Below are positions 57,983 to 64,000 of a stretch of 64,000 nucleotides of DNA, one piece after another. The DNA comes from Benzoatithermus sp963720725 (GTDB taxonomy: Bacteria > Pseudomonadota > Alphaproteobacteria > Geminicoccales > Geminicoccaceae). The DNA lies in NCBI GenBank assembly GCA_963720725.1, contig CAVRGN010000013.1:310001-374000 (forward strand). The letters run 5' to 3'. Position 1 is the stretch's first letter, and each line of letters begins with the position of its first letter. The position numbers and the translations under genes were made by a program. The notes beneath the pieces are model-generated. The model was not told the DNA's origin, made no database searches, and saw only the letters and a list, made by a program, of their open reading frames with translations.

Positions 57983-59737
57983 ATGGAGGTCGAGCGCAGC
58001 GTTCTCGGGCGGCACTGGCGGCTGCGCCCCTGCGACGAGTCGGCCGCCCTGGCGATCAGCCAGCAGCACGGCATCCCCGAGCTCCTGGGCCGGGTCCTGG
58101 CCGGGCGCGGCGTCGGACCGCAGCAGGCGGCGGCGTTCCTCCAGCCGCGCCTGCGCGACTGGCTGCCCGATCCCTCGCACCTGCGCGACCTGGACCGGGC
58201 GGCCGAGCGGCTGGCCGACGCCATCCTGGCAGGGGAGCGGATCGGCCTGATCGGCGACTACGACGTGGACGGGGCCACCGCCACCGCCCTGATGACCCGC
58301 TACCTGCGCGCGTGCGACGTCGCGGCCGAGATCCGCATCCCCGACCGGCTGCGCGACGGCTACGGCCCCAATGCCCGGGTGCTGGCCGAGCTCGCCGGGC
58401 TGGGCTGCCGGCTGGTGGTGACGCTGGACACCGGCACCACCGCCTTCGCGCCCCTGGACGCGGCCGCGACGCTCGGCCTGGAGGTGATCGTGGTCGACCA
58501 CCACGCCGCCGAGGAGGCGCTGCCGGCCGCACTCGCCGTGGTCAATCCGAACCGGGTCGACCAGGCGAGCCCGCTCAAGCATCTGGCCGCGGTCGGGGTC
58601 ACCTTCGTCGTGCTGGTGGCGGTGACCCGGGTGCTGCGCGACCGGGGTGCCTTCGCCGCCCGGCGCGAGCCGCCGCTCCTGGAATGGCTGGGCCTGGTGG
58701 CCCTGGGCACGGTCTGCGACGTGGTCCCGCTCACCGGCCTCAACCGCGCCTTCGTCCACCAGGGCCTGAAGGTGGCGCAGGGTGCTGGGATCGCCGGCCT
58801 TGCCGCCCTGGCCGAAGCCGCGGGGCTGGCGGCTCTCAGCGACGCGCGCCAGTTCGGCTTCGTGCTCGGCCCGCGCATCAATGCCGGGGGACGGATCGGC
58901 CGCTCCGATCTCGGGGCCATGCTGCTGACCACCGACCTCGCGGAGGAGGCGGGCCGGCTCGCGGCCCAGCTCCACAGCCTCAACACCGACCGCCAGACGA
59001 TCGAGCGCGAGGTGCTGCAGGCGGCCGAACGCGCGGTCGAGCCGCAGTTGCGCGCCGGCCTGCCTTTGCTGGTCGCAGCGGGCGCCGGCTGGCATCCGGG
59101 GGTGGTCGGCATCGTCGCCAGCCGGTTGACCGATCGGCACCATCGGCCGGTCGTGGTGCTGGGCGTCGCCGACGGTACCGCCAAGGGCTCCGCCCGCTCG
59201 ATCCGCGGCTTCGACCTCGGCGCCGCGGTGATCGCCGCCCGCCAGCAGGGACTGCTTCAGCAGGGCGGCGGGCATGCCATGGCGGCCGGCATGACCCTGG
59301 CCGAGGCCGACCTGCAGCGGTTCCACGACTATCTCGTCGCCCGCTTTGCCGCCGAGGTCGGGCGCGGCGTGCCGGACCCGGCGGCGATCGATCTCGACGG
59401 GGCATTGAGCGTCGGTGCCGCGCACGCCGCCCTGGCGCACCAGGTCCAGCAGCTGGCCCCTTACGGCGCCGGCAATGCCGAGCCCTGCTTCGCCCTCACC
59501 GACGCGCGGGTGATCCAGGCCCGGACCGTGGGCGACGGGCATGTCAGCTGCGTGCTGACCGGGGCCGCCAACGGTCGGGTCAAGGCGATCGCCTTCCGCG
59601 CCGCCGCTTCGCCGCTGGGACGCGAGCTGCTGGAGGGGCGGGTGCCCCTGCGGCTCGCCGGTCGCGTCCGGCTGGACCGCTGGCAGGGGCGCGAGCAGGC
59701 CTGCTTCGAGATCGACGACGCCGCTGCGGCGCCCTGA
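57983..59737 (+). CDS. recJ: Single-stranded-DNA-specific exonuclease RecJ
   Basis: A 584-residue RecJ. DHH-superfamily motifs: GDYDVDGATATAL (motif I), VVTLDTGTTAFAP, VVDHHAAEEALP (motif III), the linker GPRINAGGRIGRSDLGAML and the DHHA1 part KGSARSIRGFDL and GGGHAMAAGMTLAEAD, with an OB-like C-terminal domain. Normal length. The 5'-3' exonuclease works in recombination and mismatch repair. Start ATG 57983 has GGGGAG upstream. The motif III DTGTT in place of the usual DCGTT/DTGIS is within family variation. Stands alone after the secretion block. Confidence 0.95.
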   Translation: MEVERSVLGRHWRLRPCDESAALAISQQHGIPELLGRVLAGRGVGPQQAAAFLQPRLRDWLPDPSHLRDLDRAAERLADAILAGERIGLIGDYDVDGATATALMTRYLRACDVAAEIRIPDRLRDGYGPNARVLAELAGLGCRLVVTLDTGTTAFAPLDAAATLGLEVIVVDHHAAEEALPAALAVVNPNRVDQASPLKHLAAVGVTFVVLVAVTRVLRDRGAFAARREPPLLEWLGLVALGTVCDVVPLTGLNRAFVHQGLKVAQGAGIAGLAALAEAAGLAALSDARQFGFVLGPRINAGGRIGRSDLGAMLLTTDLAEEAGRLAAQLHSLNTDRQTIEREVLQAAERAVEPQLRAGLPLLVAAGAGWHPGVVGIVASRLTDRHHRPVVVLGVADGTAKGSARSIRGFDLGAAVIAARQQGLLQQGGGHAMAAGMTLAEADLQRFHDYLVARFAAEVGRGVPDPAAIDLDGALSVGAAHAALAHQVQQLAPYGAGNAEPCFALTDARVIQARTVGDGHVSCVLTGAANGRVKAIAFRAAASPLGRELLEGRVPLRLAGRVRLDRWQGREQACFEIDDAAAAP

Positions 59738-59838
59738 CCCGCCCTTCGGTGCCCAGGAACCCGTCCAACGAGAGTGCGTTCTCGCTGCAGTGAGCCGCCT
59801 GCCAGACCCGGACGGCGGCGCGGCAGGTGGAGAGCATC

Positions 59839-61167
59839 ATGAACACGCGCAACTTCGCGCTCATCTTCGGCATCATCTTCCTGGTCGTCGGCATCGCCGG
59901 CTTCATTCCCGGCCTGGTGACCTACACGGCCCCGGTCGCCGATACCGCGCCGGACGCGGCCCCGGCCGCCGACATGCTTCACCAGCACGGCTATCTGCTC
60001 GGCCTGTTCCCGGTGAACTTCCTTCACAACCTGTTCCACATCGCCTGGGGCGTCTTCGGCCTCGCCACCTACCGCAGCTTCTCGAACGCCCGCCTCTTTG
60101 CCAGGGCCACCGCGATCGTGTACGGCCTGCTGACGGTCATGGGTCTGATCCCGGGGCTGAACACGCTGTTCGGCTTGCTGCCGCTGTATGGAAACGACAT
60201 TTGGCTGCACGCGCTTCTGGCGCTGATCGCCGCGTATTTCGGCTTCGCCCGGCCGGCGGAGACCCGCCACCGTGGCCACGACCGACCGCACCGCCACGAC
60301 GGCGGGCACCGGTCGCGGGCGCTGATCCGCAGCGTTCTAGGCTGCCTGCTGCAGGCCGCGGTCCTTTGGGGCTGCGGCCTGTTGGTGTCGGGGTCGGTTC
60401 TCGCCTGTCCCGGCGCGGGCTATTGCGAGGTGCGCGGTGGGCGCTATCTCGCCCTGCCGCCGCCCGGCTGGGACGGTCAGCGGCCGATCGCGGCCACGAT
60501 CTTCTTCCACGGCTGGCAGAGCAGTGCCGAGGCCTTCGCCCAGGACGCGGCGTTCACCGCCTCGTTCGCGGCCGAGGGCGTCATGCTGGTGCTGCCCGAC
60601 GGCATCAACAAGACCTGGGCGCACCAGGGCTCGCCGAGCCAAGCGCGGGACGAGATCGCGTTCATGGACGCCGTGCGCGCCGACATGCTCGCGCGCTGGC
60701 CGATCGACCCCGGCCGGATCCTGGTCACCGGATTTTCGCAAGGCGGCTCCATGGTCTGGGACCTCGCCTGCCGACGTGGCCGCGACTACCACGCCTTCGT
60801 CGCAGTGGCCGGCGCGTTCTGGGAACCGATGCCCGACCGGTGCACCGGCGGGCCGGTCGACCTGCTCCACATCCACGGCACGGCCGATCCGGTGGTGCCG
60901 ATGGCCGGCCGCTCGATCCGCGACACCTGGAAGCAGGCCGACGTGTTGGCGGGCCTGGCGGTGCTGCGCGGCCTGGACGCGTGTCCCGCCGCTCCGAACC
61001 GGCACGAGGAGATCGACGGCCTCGACTGCGCCATCTGGAGCGACTGCGCGACCGGGCGCGAGCTGCGGCTGTGCGAGCATGGCGGCGGCCACGTGATGCC
61101 TCCGGGCTGGGTGGGGTTCGCCCATGCCTGGGCGCACGGCCTTTCCGCGGCGACGGGAGGGGGATAG
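59839..61167 (+). CDS. DUF4383 membrane domain fused to a LpqC-like esterase
   Basis: A 442-residue protein. ATG 59839 is preceded by GGAGAG. Residues about 1-145 are a DUF4383 membrane protein (NFALIFGIIFLVVGIAGFIP, GLFPVNFLHNLFHIAWGVF, GLIPGLNTLFGLLPLYGNDI). After a His-rich linker a second hydrophobic stretch (SVLGCLLQAAVLWGCGLL) is followed by an alpha/beta-hydrolase of the LpqC/polyhydroxybutyrate-depolymerase type: IFFHGWQSSAEAF, nucleophile Ser300 in TGFSQGGSM, Asp in HGTADPVVP, His in HGGGHVMPPGW. These parts are normally separate genes with their own signal peptide, so this is a fusion or a lost stop. Esterase substrate unknown. Confidence 0.82.
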   Translation: MNTRNFALIFGIIFLVVGIAGFIPGLVTYTAPVADTAPDAAPAADMLHQHGYLLGLFPVNFLHNLFHIAWGVFGLATYRSFSNARLFARATAIVYGLLTVMGLIPGLNTLFGLLPLYGNDIWLHALLALIAAYFGFARPAETRHRGHDRPHRHDGGHRSRALIRSVLGCLLQAAVLWGCGLLVSGSVLACPGAGYCEVRGGRYLALPPPGWDGQRPIAATIFFHGWQSSAEAFAQDAAFTASFAAEGVMLVLPDGINKTWAHQGSPSQARDEIAFMDAVRADMLARWPIDPGRILVTGFSQGGSMVWDLACRRGRDYHAFVAVAGAFWEPMPDRCTGGPVDLLHIHGTADPVVPMAGRSIRDTWKQADVLAGLAVLRGLDACPAAPNRHEEIDGLDCAIWSDCATGRELRLCEHGGGHVMPPGWVGFAHAWAHGLSAATGGG

Positions 61168-61170
61168 CGG

Positions 61171-62082
61171 ATGCTCACCGCCGACGCGCGCGGCGTCTAC
61201 CTGATCGCGGCCACGCCCTTTGCCGAGGACGGTGCCCTGGACCTGGAGGGCGTGGACCGGCTGGTGGACTGGTACCTCGCCCGCGGCGTCGACGGGCTCA
61301 CCATCCTGGGCCAGCTCGGCGAGGCCCCCAAGCTCACCCTCGCGGAGTCGCTGAGCGCGGCGCGGCGGGTGCTGTCCCGGGTGCGGGTGCCCGTGGTGGT
61401 GGGTGTCTCCAGCCCCGGCTTCGCCGCCCTGATGGAACTGACCCGCTCGGTGATGGACGCCGGTGCGGCCGGGGTGATGGTGGCTCCGCCCGGCACGCTG
61501 CGCGGCGACGAGGCGGTGCTGGGCTGGTGCCGCGAGATGGCGGGGCTGCTCGGGCCGGTGCCCTGGGTGCTGCAGGATTTCCCCTTGGCCGGCGGACCGC
61601 CCATGTCGGCGGCGCTGGTCCGGCGCATCGCCGACAGTTGCGCGAACATGGTCGTGCTCAAGCACGAGGACTGGCCGGGCCTGGACAAGATCACCGCGAT
61701 CCGCCGGCAGGAAGCCGAAGGCGCGCGTCGCCTGGCGATCCTGTGCGGCCACGGTGGCATCCTCCTGCCGCACGAGCTCGCCCGCGGTGCGGACGGAGCC
61801 ATGACCGGGTTCTCCTTTCCCGAGATGCTGGTGGATGTTTGCCGTCTCGTCCGCGACGGCGCGCTCGACGCCGCCCTGGACCTCTATGACCGCTATCTGC
61901 CGCTGGTCCGCTACGAGCAGCAGCCCGGGCTGGGGCTGGCGGTACGCAAATACGTGCTCTGGCGCCGCGGCGCCCTGCGCTCGCCAACGCTGCGCTCGCC
62001 CGCCGCCCGGCTGAGCGAGGAGACCAGGGCCGAGGTCGACCTGCTGCTGGCGCGCCTCGACCGGGTCTCGCGTCAGCCCTAG
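61171..62082 (+). CDS. Dihydrodipicolinate synthase family protein
   Basis: A 303-residue DapA-fold lyase. ATPFAEDGALDLEGVDRLVD and GLTILGQLGEAPKLTLAE are the family N-terminus; the Schiff-base Lys is in MVVLKHEDWPG. The segment usually reading YNxP is LQDFPL, so the catalytic Tyr of DapA is missing, arguing against genuine DapA and for a different aldolase or hydratase. The gene starts 3 bases after the esterase stop and precedes the hydantoinase by 9 bases, so these three are likely one operon. Substrate unknown; a keto acid or hydantoin-derived compound is possible. Confidence 0.88.
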   Translation: MLTADARGVYLIAATPFAEDGALDLEGVDRLVDWYLARGVDGLTILGQLGEAPKLTLAESLSAARRVLSRVRVPVVVGVSSPGFAALMELTRSVMDAGAAGVMVAPPGTLRGDEAVLGWCREMAGLLGPVPWVLQDFPLAGGPPMSAALVRRIADSCANMVVLKHEDWPGLDKITAIRRQEAEGARRLAILCGHGGILLPHELARGADGAMTGFSFPEMLVDVCRLVRDGALDAALDLYDRYLPLVRYEQQPGLGLAVRKYVLWRRGALRSPTLRSPAARLSEETRAEVDLLLARLDRVSRQP

Positions 62083-62091
62083 CCCAGCCGG

Positions 62092-63579
62092 ATGCCCAGC
62101 ATGGCCGATCTGCGTTCCGACTACGATCTCGTGCTCCGTGGCGGCACGGTCGCGACCGCGACCGACGTCTTCGCCGCCGACGTGGCGATCCGCGGCGAGC
62201 GGGTGGCGGCGATCGGAGTGGGACTGCCCGCCGGCAGGGAGGAGATCGACGCCACCGGCCGGCTGGTGCTGCCGGGCGGCGTGGACAGCCACTGCCACAT
62301 CGAGCAGCTGACGGCCTCGGGCCTGATGAACGCCGACACCTTCGCCACGGCCACCGCTTCCGCGGCGGCGGGTGGGACCACGACGGTGATCCCGTTCGCG
62401 GCCCAGCATGTCGGCACCAGCCTGAGCCGGGTGGTCGCGGACTATCACGCCGCCGCCGAGCGCGGTGCGGTGGTCGACTACGCCTTCCACATGATCCTGT
62501 GCGACCCGCGTCCGGAAGTGCTGGCCGAGGAGCTGCCGCCGCTCGCCCGCTCGGGCCACGGCTCGCTCAAGGTGTTCATGACCTACGACCGGCTACGGAT
62601 CGAGGACGGGCAGTTCCTGGACGTGCTCGACGCCGCCCGCAGCCACGGGCTGATGGTCTGCGTCCATGCCGAGAATCACGGCATGATCGGCTGGATGGGC
62701 AAGCGGCTGCTGGCCGGCGGCTACACCGCACCGCGCTACCATGTGCCTTCCCATCCGCGGCTGGGCGAGGTCGAGGCGATCGGGCGCGCCATCGCCTGTG
62801 CCGCCCTGATCGACCAGCCGCTGATGATCTTCCACGTCAGCACCGCCGAGGGTGCGGCCGTGATCCACCGCGCGCGGGGGGAGGGGCGCAAGGTGTGGGG
62901 CGAGACCTGCACCCAATACCTCACCCTCACGGCCGCCGACCTCGACCGGCCCGGCCTCGAAGGTGCGATGTGGATGTGCTCGCCGCCCTTGCGCGAGCGC
63001 TCGGACCAGGAGGCGCTGTGGTGGGCGCTGGAGGTCGGCACGCTGCAGACCGTGTCCTCCGACCACGCGCCCTACCGCATGGATGCGAGCGGCAAGCTGG
63101 CCAAGGGACCGGGTGCGAACTTCAAGGAGATCGCCAACGGCATGCCGGGGCTGGAGCTGCGCCTGCCGGTGCTGTTCGACACCATGGTCAGCCGGGGGCG
63201 GCTGGGCCTGAGCAAGTTCGTCGAGCTCACCGCCACGGCACCGGCGCGGCTCTACGGGCTGCAGGCGAGGAAGGGCAGTGTCGCCGTCGGTGGCGATGCC
63301 GACCTCGCGCTGTGGGATCCCGAGCGGGTGGTGGAGATCGGGCAGGGCCCGCGCCACGACGGTGCCGGCTATACGCCGTTCGCCGGCCGCACGCTGAAGG
63401 GGTGGCCCGAGACGGTGCTGCGCCGCGGCCAGGTGATCGCCCGTGACGGCGCGCTGCTCGCCGCTCCGGGCTCCGGCCGCTTCCTGCCCCGCGGCGGCGG
63501 CGAGGCGGCGCGGCCTTCGGGCCGGCCGGCGCCGGAGCTCGATCCGACGCGCAATTTCGGGGCGGCGCTGCGCGACTGA
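62092..63579 (+). CDS. Dihydropyrimidinase/D-hydantoinase family hydrolase
   Basis: A 495-residue amidohydrolase. Metal-ligand motifs: GGVDSHCHIEQL (His-x-His), GSLKVFMTYD (the Lys carboxylated to bridge two metals), VHAENHG, IFHVSTAEG (His) and VSSDHAPYRM (Asp). They match the dihydropyrimidinase/hydantoinase branch of cyclic-imide hydrolases. The reaction is ring opening of a dihydropyrimidine, hydantoin or related ring. ATG 62092 is used; ATG 62101 is possible. The C-terminus has a Pro/Arg-rich tail. Downstream of the DapA-like gene; no carbamoylase is present in the window. Confidence 0.93.
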   Translation: MPSMADLRSDYDLVLRGGTVATATDVFAADVAIRGERVAAIGVGLPAGREEIDATGRLVLPGGVDSHCHIEQLTASGLMNADTFATATASAAAGGTTTVIPFAAQHVGTSLSRVVADYHAAAERGAVVDYAFHMILCDPRPEVLAEELPPLARSGHGSLKVFMTYDRLRIEDGQFLDVLDAARSHGLMVCVHAENHGMIGWMGKRLLAGGYTAPRYHVPSHPRLGEVEAIGRAIACAALIDQPLMIFHVSTAEGAAVIHRARGEGRKVWGETCTQYLTLTAADLDRPGLEGAMWMCSPPLRERSDQEALWWALEVGTLQTVSSDHAPYRMDASGKLAKGPGANFKEIANGMPGLELRLPVLFDTMVSRGRLGLSKFVELTATAPARLYGLQARKGSVAVGGDADLALWDPERVVEIGQGPRHDGAGYTPFAGRTLKGWPETVLRRGQVIARDGALLAAPGSGRFLPRGGGEAARPSGRPAPELDPTRNFGAALRD

Positions 63580-63582
63580 GCG

Positions 63583-64000
63583 CTACTCCAAGCCGGCGCG
63601 CTTGGCCTCGAGCCGGTCGACGTTCTCGAGCTGGCGCTTGGCCGCGTCGAGACCCGGGTCGAGGCGCAAGGCCTGGTTGAAGTCGGCGCGCGCGGTCGCG
63701 AGCTGGTCGGCCATGGTGTAGGCCCGCCCGCGTCCGTAGAAGGCCGGTGCCGAATCCGGGCGCAGGCGGATCGCGGCGTCGAAATCGGCGATGGCCTTGG
63801 CTGGCTGGTCGAGGCGGACGAAGGTGTTGCCGCGCGCCAGGAACGCCACCGGATTGTCGGGCGCCAGGGCTACGGCCTGATCGTAGTCGAGCAACGCCGC
63901 CTGGTCGTCACCGCTCTTGGCCAGCGCATCGCCGCGCGACAGGTAGGCCGCCGCGAAGGCGGGATCGAGCCCGATCGCCTGGGTGAAGTCGGCGATCGCG
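63583..64000 (-). CDS. TPR protein, 5' end beyond window
   Basis: The minus frame is open to the right edge and reads as tetratricopeptide repeats of 34 residues: DFTQAIGLDPAFAAAYLSRG, DYDQAVALAPDNPVAFLARG, DFDAAIRLRPDSAPAFYGRG and DFNQALRLDPGLDAAKRQLE, each with the A-G-D/A-P consensus. The C-terminus ends NVDRLEAKRAGLE. Such proteins act as protein-protein scaffolds, often in the envelope; no more can be said without the N-terminus. The gene converges on the hydantoinase gene with 3 bases between stops. Confidence 0.85.
   Translation of the reverse strand, partial: AIADFTQAIGLDPAFAAAYLSRGDALAKSGDDQAALLDYDQAVALAPDNPVAFLARGNTFVRLDQPAKAIADFDAAIRLRPDSAPAFYGRGRAYTMADQLATARADFNQALRLDPGLDAAKRQLENVDRLEAKRAGLE

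Overview
The window reads as chromosomal DNA of a high-GC alphaproteobacterium, probably Rhodospirillales-like (Azospirillum or Geminicoccus-type relatives). The reasons are roughly 70% or higher G+C in most of it, an indolepyruvate decarboxylase very like the Azospirillum enzyme, CheB/CheR/HWE-kinase fusions, and long tight operons with ATGA and GTGA stop/start overlaps. Species cannot be fixed from sequence alone. I see no rRNA, tRNA, CRISPR array or intact insertion sequence.

Layout. 0-5 kb: a response regulator cut by the window edge, a giant CheB-CheR-PAS-HWE histidine kinase, a separate CheB-like methylesterase (frameshifted) and a small secreted HExxH protein. 5-19 kb: a minus-strand catabolic block. 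From its promoter end it runs LacI regulator, Gfo/Idh/MocA dehydrogenase, CoA-transferase, enoyl-CoA hydratase, sugar-binding protein, two permeases, ABC ATPase, GMC oxidoreductase, SDR and a second GMC oxidoreductase. A DUF993 aldolase-like gene is divergent. A perfect 18-bp palindrome between the LacI gene and the DUF993 gene is the obvious operator. 19-37 kb: cupin, EamA exporter, then amine-related genes: choline-kinase-like phosphotransferases (two), a DAO-type FAD oxidoreductase, a dimethylglycine/sarcosine dehydrogenase-GcvT fusion with an MFS transporter, and a glycine-betaine-type ABC transporter whose operon also carries a SAM/adenylate-cyclase/AAA/TPR regulator. Embedded here are a remarkable Mpo1(DUF962)-CYP152 fusion that could do a complete fatty-acid alpha-oxidation, and a decayed YefM/YoeB toxin-antitoxin pair. 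37-42 kb: LysE exporter, then a lower-GC island holding an IetAS-type defence pair (subtilisin-like protease plus AAA ATPase, the latter frameshifted). 42-46 kb: ipdC translationally coupled to an Aas-like acyltransferase/acyl-ACP synthetase. 46-58 kb: an exported TPR-CHAT protease beside two tandem TpsA haemagglutinins and their TpsB pore. 58-64 kb: RecJ, a DUF4383-esterase fusion, a DapA-family lyase, a hydantoinase-type hydrolase and a TPR protein cut by the edge.

How it works together. The 5-19 kb block looks like one regulon for importing and oxidising a sugar or polyol, finished through CoA-linked steps. The 20-37 kb block fits uptake and demethylation of quaternary or tertiary amines, with an associated cyclic-nucleotide or signalling ATPase. 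The TPS/CHAT block is a surface-adhesin module with its own exported protease.

Quality caveat. At least nine otherwise conserved genes are broken by single-base frameshifts, nearly all of them +1. This is so regular that base-calling or assembly errors are a serious alternative to genuine gene decay; I annotate them as frameshifted and give the site of each break.
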